A DNA stretch of 64,000 nucleotides from Rhodococcus qingshengii JCM 15477 (GTDB lineage Bacteria > Actinomycetota > Actinomycetes > Mycobacteriales > Mycobacteriaceae): positions 32,127 through 96,126 of the forward strand of contig NZ_CP096566.1 in assembly GCF_023221595.1 (NCBI RefSeq), written 5' to 3'. The notes under the pieces are model-generated. The model had not been told where the DNA came from. It saw only the letters and a program-made list of their open reading frames with translations, and did not search any database. Made by a program: the position numbers and the translations under genes. Within the stretch, counting starts at the first letter, position 1. Every line of letters begins with the position of its first letter. Positions 26,563-36,537 of the stretch are shown here, in pieces.

Positions 26563-27477
26563 TCAGCTTCCGTATCCGAGATGGCCCCATGTCGCCAGGA
26601 CTAGGTCTTTTCCATCCTGGACCGACCATTTCTTGTCACTCGTGAAAAGCCACTTCATCCAATTAGGTTCGACCATTTTGCGCTCACTCTCCTCTGATTC
26701 GAGGAGACTCCACAAGCTGACCAGCGTGGCGCGGAAACCCTCGTCGAGGTCACCAGTGGTGAGAGTCGAGGCAGGCACGTTGTAGACCAGGCACTCCATG
26801 AAGTACGAAGGCAGCTCGTCGATGGTGCCCGCTGTCGCGAGGAAGTTCTCAGCGTTCTTCAGTGCGCGAACGTAGTTCTTGTACCGGTGGTTGGTCTCGG
26901 TGTTGAGGCTGCGTCCGTTATCCAGTTGCTGTTGCGGCCAATTCACGATCTTGCTTCCGCCATCGGTTGGGAAGACGCAACTTCCTTCCTTCGAGATAGT
27001 CCGGTCGGAGTTGTCGTAGCGTCGGTAGTCGAAGCTCGGCACGACGTCGGCGCTCGGGCGGCTACCTTCCACGGCGCTGATGTTGATGGCAACTCTTCCG
27101 CTGGTGTCGACGGAGTCTGATCCGAAGGCTACGACGAGCGCATCAACTACTGCCTTACGCCAGCTTTCAGGAGTCCACGACCCTTGGTAAGGCGGTGGCG
27201 GTGGTGCTGCGCCGGTGACGCCCGCCTTGTATCCGTAGTAGAGGCAGTCCCGAAGCTCGATCACAACGTCGACGTCACTGTCACGGCGGACATTGGTGTT
27301 GTTGGGGTAACTGCCCTTTGTATAGATGAGGACGTTGGTGCCGTCGAAGGCATTACAGGTGGTAATCGCTTTGCGGACCATGTCCTCCGCTCGCTCTTGC
27401 TGCACCTGTTCGTTCTCGCTCGATGGCTTGATCCACCTGCTGAGAAGCTCTGTACGAGCTGAAGCTGACATTCCCAC
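26563..27477 (-). CDS. cdnD-like: CBASS CD-NTase (cGAS/DncV-like nucleotidyltransferase)
   Basis: 304 residues from the GTG at 27477, which has GGAG upstream (the frame is open to 27507). The nucleotidyltransferase core shows GSYPNNTNVRRDSDVDVVI, with the two metal Asp residues in DSDVDV, and a third acidic position in SADVVPSFDYR. The helical C-terminal half fits the SMODS fold. It makes a cyclic di- or trinucleotide after phage infection, which switches on the effector. There are no ubiquitin-like ligase or HORMA genes beside it, so this is a two-gene, type I-like CBASS. The exact CD-NTase clade and product cannot be read from the sequence. Confidence 0.85.
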   Translation of the reverse strand: MGMSASARTELLSRWIKPSSENEQVQQERAEDMVRKAITTCNAFDGTNVLIYTKGSYPNNTNVRRDSDVDVVIELRDCLYYGYKAGVTGAAPPPPPYQGSWTPESWRKAVVDALVVAFGSDSVDTSGRVAINISAVEGSRPSADVVPSFDYRRYDNSDRTISKEGSCVFPTDGGSKIVNWPQQQLDNGRSLNTETNHRYKNYVRALKNAENFLATAGTIDELPSYFMECLVYNVPASTLTTGDLDEGFRATLVSLWSLLESEESERKMVEPNWMKWLFTSDKKWSVQDGKDLVLATWGHLGYGS

Positions 27478-27507
27478 CGCGTGACTCCCGTCGTCAGGTG
27501 AGGACAA

Positions 27508-28106
27508 TATCGGTTACCACCGACATCACTTTCATAAGAATGTTCGTACGGCTAGGTAGTTATCGACCCTTCTTCCATCAGTGGTCCTAACTGGACCGAC
27601 GTGTTAACGGCAAGGTAATCGGTGATCAGGTAACCATGGATGGCATCTTCGTCTACGGCCTACTGCACGATCCGGCGTACTGCGAGGATTGTGCACCTGA
27701 CTTGAAGAAAATTCTCCCGCACATCCCCACGCCGGAGACCCGAGAGCGTCGATCTGTATCCCCTTGACGTACAACTTAGTCGGGTTCCTCGGCAGAGGCT
27801 GAGAGACGTCCGAATATCGAAAGATGAAGTGGGGCAAGAAGAAAGCGACCCCGAGACCGGCAAGAATGCCGACGACCGCACCGCCACCATCGGCTACAAC
27901 GCGAAAGTCCATAACCGGCTTCATTGCGACCGTGATTTTACGGGTGACCTATCGCACGCAGGCGCTGGGAGCATCGCGCCAGCGAAGTCGACAACTGGAC
28001 GCGCAGCGGAGGAAAATCTCAGCCTGCGGGCCGACCTCCAGGATTGTCGCAGGCTCCCGATAGTCTGTGTGCTGTTCTGAAGACAGGAAGGGAGGCCTTG
28101 CACCAC
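27508..28106. other. divergent intergenic region between CBASS and BREX
   Basis: About 600 bases holding the promoters of both defence operons. A minus-strand frame (27604-27912) has a possible membrane segment (GAVVGILAGLGVAFFLPHFIF) and could be a small gene or remnant. A 43-codon plus-strand frame from 27635 with two Cys pairs is also weak. No WYL or BrxR-type regulator gene lies here. Confidence 0.4.
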
Positions 28107-28739
28107 GTGACTGACGAAGCGCAATCGCGCTATGCATTGTCGTTCACCAGTGGTGGCCTCCTCGCCCGCGAGGGTGTGTCCGTCGCAGCGATATACCTTG
28201 AGTCTCGCGACTGGCAGGCGACCCGTGTCCGAGTTGTCGACGGCAACTTGTTGCAGGCTCGCACTACCTCATCGCTCGACAGGGTCTCCCGCGAGACCGT
28301 TCAGCGGCTCGCTGCGCTCGGCGATGATGAGATCGAACTGCTTGTCGAGGGCAGTCCGTCGGAGCAGCATCACCTGATGTGGGCCGCGGCTTGCCGCCGC
28401 TACGCGCTGATCGGCGACTTTGCCGAAGAGGTGCTGCGCGAGCGATTCCTCCTGATGCGGCCGACGCTCGACATCGAGGACTTTGACCGGTTCATCACCG
28501 GTAAGAGCCTGTGGCACCCCGAGCTCGACGGTCTGAAGTCGTCGACGCGACAGAAGCTTCGGCAGACGTTGTTTCGGATGCTCCGCGAGGCAGGTCTGTA
28601 CACCGACGCCAGCCACATCATCCCCGCCGTGATCTCCGGGCGCGTCATCGACGTCCTGGACCGCCGCACGCCCAGCGACCTCCGATTCTTCCCGATGGTC
28701 ACACCATTCACATCCTCAGGCAACCAGGTGCAGCGATGA
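28107..28739 (+). CDS. brxA: BREX protein BrxA (DUF1819)
   Basis: 210 residues. It begins with the family-typical YALSFTSGGLLAREGVSVAAIYLESRDW and continues with LQARTTSSLDRVSRE and MWAAACRRYALIGDFAEEVLRERF. BrxA is a small helical DNA-binding protein of type I BREX. The start is the GTG at 28107 with GGGAGG about 11 bases upstream; an in-frame TTG at 28044 is less likely. First gene of the six-gene operon; its stop overlaps the brxB start. Confidence 0.9.
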   Translation: MTDEAQSRYALSFTSGGLLAREGVSVAAIYLESRDWQATRVRVVDGNLLQARTTSSLDRVSRETVQRLAALGDDEIELLVEGSPSEQHHLMWAAACRRYALIGDFAEEVLRERFLLMRPTLDIEDFDRFITGKSLWHPELDGLKSSTRQKLRQTLFRMLREAGLYTDASHIIPAVISGRVIDVLDRRTPSDLRFFPMVTPFTSSGNQVQR

Positions 28740-29359
28740 GAACAACCCAGCGAAACCTCACTCACGAAGAGAAGCACGTATATGACGTGTTGCGTAGCGA
28801 CCGGTTCTTGAGGATGGAGGGCCTCTCCAAGGAAGTTCCCTTCTTCATTTACCACTTTCCTCCTGCCTGGACCCTCGACGTCGACGGCATGCGCGACCGG
28901 GTCACCACGAAGCTCCAGAGCGATGACGGAATCAGTGTGGTCGAGATCAATCTGTACGACCTTGCCGTCGAACTCCTCAACGAACGGGGCGTCTGGGATC
29001 GCGTTCTCCAGGCGGAGCCGACGATGGACAAGGCCGACTTCCGCGACATGCTTCAGGGCATGCTCGATCCGCACGATCACCTCGCCCCAGCGATTCGAGC
29101 TCGGCTCGGAACTGAGCCAGGAACTGAACCGAAAGCAACCGTGGTCTTCCTCACCGGCATCGGTGAGGTATTTCCGTTTATCCGTACACACACGGTGCTG
29201 GAGAACTTGCAGAGCGTGGTCGTGGGTCGCCCGATGTTGGCGTGGTTCCCGGGCACGTACGAGTTCACCCGGTCGACCGGGCACCAGCTCCGCGCATTGA
29301 ACCTTGGTGCGAGCGACAGCTATTACCGGGCCAAGGACATCCTCGAGCAGGAGACATGA
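28736..29359 (+). CDS. brxB: BREX protein BrxB (DUF1788)
   Basis: 207 residues with the DUF1788 pattern: FFIYHFPPAWTLDVDGMR, VVEINLYDLAVELL, and the central VVFLTGIGEVFPFIRTHTVLENL followed by PMLAWFPGTYE. BrxB is a core type I BREX subunit with an ATPase-like fold lacking obvious catalysis. Its ATG overlaps the brxA stop (ATGA) and its own stop overlaps the brxC start, so all three are translationally coupled. Confidence 0.92.
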   Translation: MRTTQRNLTHEEKHVYDVLRSDRFLRMEGLSKEVPFFIYHFPPAWTLDVDGMRDRVTTKLQSDDGISVVEINLYDLAVELLNERGVWDRVLQAEPTMDKADFRDMLQGMLDPHDHLAPAIRARLGTEPGTEPKATVVFLTGIGEVFPFIRTHTVLENLQSVVVGRPMLAWFPGTYEFTRSTGHQLRALNLGASDSYYRAKDILEQET

Positions 29360-32300
29360 GCATGACTGTGATCAATGAGATCTTCGCCAAGCCGATCGAC
29401 CGTTCGATTGAGGGCGTCATCAAGGCTGACGACACCTCCCAACTCGCCACTGAGGTGGAGGAGTATGTCCTCACCAACGAGGCCGCCAAGGGTGTCGAGC
29501 AGGTGCTGGAGGCGTACACGAACTACACGAACGCCAACGGCGTGTGGATTTCCGGCTTCTTCGGCTCCGGCAAGTCGCACCTGTTGAAGATGCTGGCCCA
29601 CTTGCTCGGCGACATCGACGGCCTCGACTACCCGCGTGCTGGGGTCTGCACCCAGTTTCGGACGAAGGCTGACGACGCGTTCCTGCCGGCGTTGATCGAC
29701 AAGGCCGAACGGATCGAAGCGAAGAGCCTGCTGTTCAACATCGACCAGAAGGCCACCCTGATCTCGAAAGACCAGAACGACGCCCTGCTGAAGGTGTTCG
29801 TGAAGATCTTCGACGAGTCCCGCGGCTACTACGGCAACCAAGGACACATCGCCCGCTTCGAGCGCGACCTCGACTTCCGTGACCAGTACGTGGCGTTCCA
29901 GGAAGCCTTCGAACAGATTGCGGGAATTCCCTGGTCACAGGGACGCGAGCAAACGGCCCTTGAAGCAGGCAACATCGACAAGGCCTTTGCCGAGGTCAAC
30001 GGCTCCGAGAGCCTCGGCATCATCCGCCAGTACAGTGCGAATTACTCGGTCTCGATCGAAGATTTCGCCGACGAGGTCGCCGCCTGGCTTGACCAACAGC
30101 CTGACGGTTACCGGTTGAATTTCTTCGTAGACGAGGTAGGCCAGTTCATCGGCACCCACACCCAACTCATGCTCAACCTCCAGACCATCGCCGAATCGCT
30201 CGCTACCAAATGCCAGGGGAGGGCGTGGATCTTCGTGACCTCCCAGGAGGACATGGAGAAGGTCGGCGGCGACCGCACCAAACAGCAGGCCAACGACTTC
30301 TCCAAGATTCAGGCGCGCTTCAAGAACCGGCTCAAACTCACCAGCCAGGACGTCGAGGAGGTCATCCGTAAGCGTCTGCTGGCCAAGGCCGATGGTGCGG
30401 GCACCGAAATCGAGGCGATCTACGACGCGGAGCAGGCGAACTTCAAGACCCTGTTCGACTTCGTAGAGGGCCGCCACTATCCGAATTATCGCGACGAGCA
30501 ACATTTTGTCGGCACGTACCCATTCGTGGGCTACCAGTTCCCGCTTTTCCAGGCCGCGATCGAGTCGATCAGCGACCACAATCTCTTCGAGGGGCGCAAC
30601 AGCTCCGTCGGTGAACGTTCCATGCTCGGTGTCGTTCAGGAAGTCGCCACCAGCCTCGCCGACCGGCCGCTCGGCACTCTCGCGTCCTTCGACCAGATGT
30701 TCGAGGGAATTCGGGCCTCGTTGAAGTCCGCCAATCAGCGCGCGATCTTGGGCGCCGAGAATTCCCGGGACAGCGGCAAGCTCAGCCCACTCGCGGCGCG
30801 GCTGCTCAAAGCGCTGTTCCTGGTGAAATACGTTGACAGCTTCAAATCCACGCCTCGCAACCTCACTGTGCTGGTCTACGACCGATTCGGCACCGATCTG
30901 ACCCAGCTCGGCAAAGATGTCATCGACGCGCTCAACACACTGGAGGCGCAGACCTACATCCAGCGCAATGGCGACCTCTACGACTACCTGACCAACGAAG
31001 AGCAGAAGATCGAGCAGGAAATCAAGGACGTCGACATCGACAGCTCCGAGGCCTCCGCGAAACTCAACAAGCTGCTCGCCGAATCGGTCATCAAGACCAC
31101 GAAGGCCACTGCCAAGAACGGCCAGAACTTCCCGTTCGGCTACAAGCTCGACGGCGTGCCCTACGGCAAGCAGTACGAGCTCTCGCTGCACTTCATCAGC
31201 CCCGAAACAGATTTCAGTCTGGAGCAGATCAAGATGCAAAGCGCGGGGTTCGACGAACTCCGAGTGGTGCTCCCGGTGGAAGCGAACCGAATCCTTGCCG
31301 ACCTGCGTCTGCTGCTCAAGACCGAGAAGTACGTCAAACGTGCTCAGGGGTCCAGCCGCACCGCGATAGAGACCAGGATCCTCAGCGAGAAAGGCACCCA
31401 GAACGCCGAGCGGGAGAAGGAAATCGTCGAACGTCTGCGGACAGCGGTCGGGGCATCGATCCTGATCCACAACGCCGGGGTCCTCGACATGACCGCCGCG
31501 GATCCGCAGACACGCATCAACGACGGCTTCGGGAAGGTCATCGCCGCCACCTACACCAACCTCAGCATGCTCGGCGGTAAGACCTTCAGCGAGCAGAGCC
31601 TGAGCGCACTGGTGAACCCGGCCGAGGGCATGTTCGAGGAAACCGGCAGCATCCTCGATGTTCCCGCGGGCGACCTGCTCGGGCATCTGGAGATGCGCGG
31701 TAAGCGGCACGAGATGGTCACGATGAAGCAACTCGTCGACCGTTACACCACCAAGCCGTACGGCTGGGACCAGTGGTCCATCGCCGCCGTGGTGGCCTAT
31801 CTAGCAGGGCAGGCGAAGGTCGAAATCCAGGTCGACGGTAAGACAATCGCCCGGACGGAGATCGCCGGGGCGCTGCGCAACACTCAGCGTTACCCGAAAC
31901 TGATCGTCGCCCCGCAGCGCGTCTACGACCAGAAGATCGTGAACCTGTTCCGCAAGTTCGTCATCGACTTCACCGACGACGGCTCCGTCACGAAAGATGC
32001 CGCCGAACTCGGCCGCATCGGCAAGGAACACCTCGAAGCCAAACTCGCCGAGCTGAAGGCACTGCGTGCGGGCGCCGCCGTCTACCCGTTCATTGACCAG
32101 CTCGACGAACCGATCGGGCGGCTCGCGGAGCTGAGCAGCAATCAGGAGGCTTGGTTCGTCGAGCATTTCGCCGGTGCCGACGATTTGCTCGATGCCAAGG
32201 ACAACGTGATCGATCCGATCAAGGCGTTCCTCAACGGCAATCAGCGCAGCATCTACGACGATGCCCGTTCGTTCATGCTGACACACAGCACCAACATCGC

Positions 32301-32883
32301 CTACCTACCCGCCGGAGTCGCCGACGGAATCGAGACCGCGCTCGAAGACGCCCAGATCTTCCGCGGCAATAAGACCACCAAGCTCGGCAGTGCGGTCGCG
32401 GCAGTACAGGAGCAACTCGATGGAGTGGTTGCTGTTGAACGGGACGAAGCAATCGCCAAGATCGACAACTACTGGAAGCAGATTCCGGTCAGCGCGGCGT
32501 ATGCGGCCGCGGCGGAGGCGGCTCGTCAATCGGTGACCCGCCAGACCGAGCAGATTGTGGCGAGCGTCCAGCAGGAGATCCAGATCCCTACGATCCGTCA
32601 CCTGGCCACGCAGTTCGACGACACGATCTATCCCGCGATCCTCGACGAGCTCGAAGCTGCGAAAGCTGTACCGGATCCAGAAACGGTGGTTCCCGACGAC
32701 GACACGTCAAAGGCCCCGAGAATCCCGACACCTCCGACGAAGCACAGCATTTCGATCAAGAAACTCTCACTGCCGGGAGCCGGCGGAGTGCTCGAAAACG
32801 AAGCACAGGTCGACGCCTATCTAGGTCAACTTCGCGTGATTTTGCTCGCGACGATCAACGACAACAAACGCATCACCCTGTAG
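29356..32883 (+). CDS. brxC: BREX ATPase BrxC (DUF499-like / PglY-like)
   Basis: 1175 residues. The P-loop GFFGSGKSHLLKML lies near 69-82, following a conserved start (INEIFAKPIDRSIEGVIKAD). A Walker B-like stretch (GYRLNFFVDEVGQFIG) and a sensor-like region (GRAWIFVTSQEDMEKVGG) follow, then long helical and strand-rich parts to the end. BrxC is the large AAA+ ATPase of BREX, needed for both phage blocking and methylation. The length fits type I BrxC (about 1200). The ATG overlaps the brxB stop; a second ATG two codons later could also serve. Confidence 0.94.
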   Translation: MSMTVINEIFAKPIDRSIEGVIKADDTSQLATEVEEYVLTNEAAKGVEQVLEAYTNYTNANGVWISGFFGSGKSHLLKMLAHLLGDIDGLDYPRAGVCTQFRTKADDAFLPALIDKAERIEAKSLLFNIDQKATLISKDQNDALLKVFVKIFDESRGYYGNQGHIARFERDLDFRDQYVAFQEAFEQIAGIPWSQGREQTALEAGNIDKAFAEVNGSESLGIIRQYSANYSVSIEDFADEVAAWLDQQPDGYRLNFFVDEVGQFIGTHTQLMLNLQTIAESLATKCQGRAWIFVTSQEDMEKVGGDRTKQQANDFSKIQARFKNRLKLTSQDVEEVIRKRLLAKADGAGTEIEAIYDAEQANFKTLFDFVEGRHYPNYRDEQHFVGTYPFVGYQFPLFQAAIESISDHNLFEGRNSSVGERSMLGVVQEVATSLADRPLGTLASFDQMFEGIRASLKSANQRAILGAENSRDSGKLSPLAARLLKALFLVKYVDSFKSTPRNLTVLVYDRFGTDLTQLGKDVIDALNTLEAQTYIQRNGDLYDYLTNEEQKIEQEIKDVDIDSSEASAKLNKLLAESVIKTTKATAKNGQNFPFGYKLDGVPYGKQYELSLHFISPETDFSLEQIKMQSAGFDELRVVLPVEANRILADLRLLLKTEKYVKRAQGSSRTAIETRILSEKGTQNAEREKEIVERLRTAVGASILIHNAGVLDMTAADPQTRINDGFGKVIAATYTNLSMLGGKTFSEQSLSALVNPAEGMFEETGSILDVPAGDLLGHLEMRGKRHEMVTMKQLVDRYTTKPYGWDQWSIAAVVAYLAGQAKVEIQVDGKTIARTEIAGALRNTQRYPKLIVAPQRVYDQKIVNLFRKFVIDFTDDGSVTKDAAELGRIGKEHLEAKLAELKALRAGAAVYPFIDQLDEPIGRLAELSSNQEAWFVEHFAGADDLLDAKDNVIDPIKAFLNGNQRSIYDDARSFMLTHSTNIAYLPAGVADGIETALEDAQIFRGNKTTKLGSAVAAVQEQLDGVVAVERDEAIAKIDNYWKQIPVSAAYAAAAEAARQSVTRQTEQIVASVQQEIQIPTIRHLATQFDDTIYPAILDELEAAKAVPDPETVVPDDDTSKAPRIPTPPTKHSISIKKLSLPGAGGVLENEAQVDAYLGQLRVILLATINDNKRITL

Positions 32884-32924
32884 TGCCCAAGCGCCCCTCA
32901 AGGGCACGAGTTTAAGGACGCAGC

Positions 32925-35900
32925 ATGGATACAAAGCCGTTGGAGAGCTTCGCGAAAGCTGCCAGGCGCGAACTACTTGTCGCCGTCGAGGCACGGGCAT
33001 CGACGGTGCTCGCCGCCGGGTCCGTCGCGCGCAGCGAGCGCACCGAGACAGTACGCCTTCTTGAGTCCGAGATCGCCGACCACGGTCGTGAACACGTCAT
33101 CGACAGAGTCGCCTACACCTGGTTCAACCGTCTCATCGCACTACGCTTCATGGACGCTCGCGGCTACACCGACGCCGGGATCGTCTCGCCGGCCTCGGGC
33201 CAGGCCCACGGCCAACCGGAGATCCTGGCCGACGCGAAACGCGGCGACCTCGACACCGAGGTCGTCACCAATATCAGCGCTCACGAGGCGATCATCGGCC
33301 TGCTGGACGGCACCCGCCGCAGCACCGACGCCGAGGGCGAGGCCTATGCACTGTTGCTCACCGCGTATTGCCGACATTGGCACAAGACAATGCCATTCAT
33401 GTTCGAAGCCGAGGGTGCTTACACCGAGTTGCTAGTGCCCGCTGGTCTGCTCGCCGATGGAGCGCTGCTCTCCCGGGCCCGCGGAGTGCTTACCGAGGAC
33501 GTCTGCGGGGACGCGGAGGTGATCGGCTGGCTCTACCAGTTCTACATCTCCGAGCGGAAAGACGAAATCTTCGCCGGGTTCAAGAAAAACAAGAAGGCCG
33601 GCGCCGACGAGATCCCCGCAGCCACCCAGCTCTTCACTCCACACTGGATCGTCCGTTACCTCCTAGAGAACACGCTCGGACGACTCTGGATGCTCAACAG
33701 ACCGTCCTCGCGACTGGTCGACCAAATGGACTACTACATCGCGCCGATCGACGAGGAAACCGACTTTCTAAAAGTTGCAGGGCCGGAAGAGTTGACGGTG
33801 ATCGACCCGGCCTGCGGCTCGGGCCACATGCTCACCTACGCCTTCGACTTGCTCTACGCGATCTACGAGGAAGCGGGCTACGCACCCTCTGATATCCCGA
33901 GCCTCATCCTCACCCACAATCTCCACGGCACAGAGATCGACTCCCGCGCCGGGGCTCTCGCCGCGTTCGCCCTCACCATGAAGGCACGCGGAAAAGATCG
34001 TCGTTTCTTCACTCGTTCGGGAATTTCGCCGAAGATCTGTGTGATTGAGCCGATCTCATTCACTCCCGATGATCTGGGCTTGCTCATCACGAAGGACGGG
34101 GACCGCGACGCCGAAGAAGCGTTCTGGAATCAGTTCCATGACGCCGATGTCTTGGGTTCGTTGATCCGGCCAGACCCAGATGCGACCGCGCAGGCTGCCA
34201 TGGTTTTGGAAGCGCTTAAGGACCAGGAAGCGACACTCTACTACGACACGCTGATTCGTGCCCGTCTGGTGGTCCGGCAGGCCGAGATACTGAGTTGTGA
34301 GTATCTGGTAGTCACGGCCAACCCGCCTTACATGGGTGCCAAGAATATGGACACGCGACTCGCTGATTTCGCCAAGTCCGAGTCCAAGGACTCGAAGTCT
34401 GACCTATTTTCAATGTTCGTTGAACGGTGCCTGGATCTCCTGCCAGTGGGCGGCTATTCCGGGCTGATGACACCATTCGTGTGGATGTTTATCTCAAGCT
34501 ACGAAGCTTTACGGAATCGAGTAATTCGTGAAGAGACAATTACTACGCTCATTCAGCTCGAATACTCGGGGTTCGATGGTGCAACGGTTCCGATCTGCGC
34601 ATATGTGCTTCGCCGCGGGCAGTCGGATCAGGCGGGCGCTTTCGTTCGCTTGTTCGACTTCGTAGGGCCTGCCGTTCAGGGGCCGAAGACCCTCGAAATC
34701 ATCCAGGCTGATCGCTTGAAACGCGCCGGTGAAACAAGTAGCGGTATGGAGCGTCACTTGTACAGGACCGCAACGTCGGATTTCGCCAAGGTGCCTGGTA
34801 CTCCGATTGCATACTGGCTTTCCGACTCCATGCGTGCGACATTTAGCGACTTCCCCGCGTTGTCGTCGCGCTCGCGCTCCACAATCGGAATGGTTACCGG
34901 CAAGAACGCTTTGTATGTCCGACAGTGGTGGGAAGTTGCGGCGAATCTGACGTGCCTGGATGCGCAGAGCCGTGATCAGGCTGCGCAAACTAGTCGCAGA
35001 TGGTTCCCCTATGCCAAGGGTGGTGAATTTCGACGCTGGGCGGGGAACCTTGATTCGGTTGTCGATTGGCAACACGATGGATTGCGCCTGCAGACCACCT
35101 TGGCGCCTGGCGGTTCGAGGACATGGGCGCATAATTTCAATCTTGACCGGATTTTCCGTCCAGGTATTGCGTGGACGGTCGTCACGTCAGGTGCGCAGAC
35201 CTTCCGGAATGTCCCGAGGGGGTCACTTTTTGATGCGGCGGCAGGTATATGTCAGTCGGGAACCGATGACGTCCACCTCGGAGTTCTGAACTCCTCGGCT
35301 GCTTCAGCAATTCTTGCGACGCTTAATCCTACGCTCAACCTTCATCCGGGCTATCTTGGCTCTGTACCTGTTTCGCCTGCTGCTGACAGTCATGCCTGCC
35401 AGGAAAACGTTAGGGCCGCAGTTGCCACCTCGCAGGCAGACTGGGATGACTTCGAGACCTCGTGGGATTTTAAGCGCCCTTCATGGTTTGGGGACTTTGC
35501 CGGGCTGAGTTCCCTCCGGCAGCGCTATTTCTTATGGTCGAAGAACCAGAAAAGTATTGCCGACGAGCAACAAACCCGCGAAACGCAAAACAACCGCATC
35601 GTTGCTGAAGCTTATGGGTTGCAAGACGAGGTTCTGATCGACGTGCCTCTGCATCGCGTCTCCCTGACCCGCAATGTCGAGTTCCGATACGGACCTGGTA
35701 GGTCCGCTACCGAGTACGAGGCATTGGAGCGAGCAGATTTCGCTGCGGAGATCATCTCCTATGCCGTGGGCTGCATGTTCGGCCGTTACAGCCTCGATGA
35801 GCCGGGCCTGATTCTCGCCGATCAGAGTGCGACGCTTCAGGATTATCTCGCCAAGGTTTCGTTAAGCTCAACAACTAGCGACCTGACGTTCATGCCGGAC

Positions 35901-36488
35901 GCCGACAATGTGATTCCGTTCGTCGACGATGGCTGGTTCGAGGATGACATCGTCGAACAATTCCGGCAATTCTTGAAAGCTGCGTTTGCCGCAGAACACT
36001 TCGAGGAGAACCTACGGTTTGTAGAGGAGTCGCTGGGCGTAAAGACACTGCGCGACTACTTCGTCACTAAGTCGGGGAGGTCGAAGTTCTACGACGACCA
36101 CGTGAAGCGCTACAAGAAGCGCCCGATTTACTGGATGTTCTCCAGTCCCAAGGGCTCGTTCAACGCGCTGATCTACTTGCACCGCTACACGCCGTCGACG
36201 GTCTCGACTGTGCTCAACGAGTACTTGCGTGAGTACGAGAACAAATTGCAGAAGGCATTTGAGCGTGCCGAGGCTGCGGCCGCTGGCGGCACATCGGTGA
36301 AGGACCAGAAGGAAGCCGACCGGCTGCGCAAAATACTCGCCGAACTGCGTGACTACGAGCATGACGTGTTCTATCCGCTCGCCACCCAGCAGGTCGAGAT
36401 CGATCTCGATGACGGCGTCAAAGTGAACTACCCGAAGCTCTACCCGGCGGTGAAGAAGATTGTTGGCTTGGAGTCCAGCGATGTGTAA
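32925..36488 (+). CDS. pglX: BREX adenine-specific DNA methyltransferase PglX
   Basis: 1187 residues. The SAM-binding motif VIDPACGSGHMLTYAFDLLY is near 287-306 and the catalytic NPPY in VVTANPPYMG near 463-472. The N-terminal helical part and the C-terminal target-recognition region complete the family plan. PglX marks host DNA at N6-adenine of an asymmetric site, letting BREX spare self DNA. The stretch about 34.4-35.6 kb, covering the recognition region, uses visibly more A/T-ending codons than its flanks, as expected of a swapped recognition domain. AAGGA lies before the ATG; the gap from brxC is 41 bases. Confidence 0.95.
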   Translation: MDTKPLESFAKAARRELLVAVEARASTVLAAGSVARSERTETVRLLESEIADHGREHVIDRVAYTWFNRLIALRFMDARGYTDAGIVSPASGQAHGQPEILADAKRGDLDTEVVTNISAHEAIIGLLDGTRRSTDAEGEAYALLLTAYCRHWHKTMPFMFEAEGAYTELLVPAGLLADGALLSRARGVLTEDVCGDAEVIGWLYQFYISERKDEIFAGFKKNKKAGADEIPAATQLFTPHWIVRYLLENTLGRLWMLNRPSSRLVDQMDYYIAPIDEETDFLKVAGPEELTVIDPACGSGHMLTYAFDLLYAIYEEAGYAPSDIPSLILTHNLHGTEIDSRAGALAAFALTMKARGKDRRFFTRSGISPKICVIEPISFTPDDLGLLITKDGDRDAEEAFWNQFHDADVLGSLIRPDPDATAQAAMVLEALKDQEATLYYDTLIRARLVVRQAEILSCEYLVVTANPPYMGAKNMDTRLADFAKSESKDSKSDLFSMFVERCLDLLPVGGYSGLMTPFVWMFISSYEALRNRVIREETITTLIQLEYSGFDGATVPICAYVLRRGQSDQAGAFVRLFDFVGPAVQGPKTLEIIQADRLKRAGETSSGMERHLYRTATSDFAKVPGTPIAYWLSDSMRATFSDFPALSSRSRSTIGMVTGKNALYVRQWWEVAANLTCLDAQSRDQAAQTSRRWFPYAKGGEFRRWAGNLDSVVDWQHDGLRLQTTLAPGGSRTWAHNFNLDRIFRPGIAWTVVTSGAQTFRNVPRGSLFDAAAGICQSGTDDVHLGVLNSSAASAILATLNPTLNLHPGYLGSVPVSPAADSHACQENVRAAVATSQADWDDFETSWDFKRPSWFGDFAGLSSLRQRYFLWSKNQKSIADEQQTRETQNNRIVAEAYGLQDEVLIDVPLHRVSLTRNVEFRYGPGRSATEYEALERADFAAEIISYAVGCMFGRYSLDEPGLILADQSATLQDYLAKVSLSSTTSDLTFMPDADNVIPFVDDGWFEDDIVEQFRQFLKAAFAAEHFEENLRFVEESLGVKTLRDYFVTKSGRSKFYDDHVKRYKKRPIYWMFSSPKGSFNALIYLHRYTPSTVSTVLNEYLREYENKLQKAFERAEAAAAGGTSVKDQKEADRLRKILAELRDYEHDVFYPLATQQVEIDLDDGVKVNYPKLYPAVKKIVGLESSDV

Positions 36489-36537
36489 CGAGTCGCACGT
36501 GCGCGCTCGGACCAGCTCGTGACGACAAGGACGATGA

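Noticed and set aside
29935..31731. 598-codon open frame on the minus strand
   Set aside because: It is antisense to brxC, whose P-loop and family motifs are clear; a shadow caused by high GC3.
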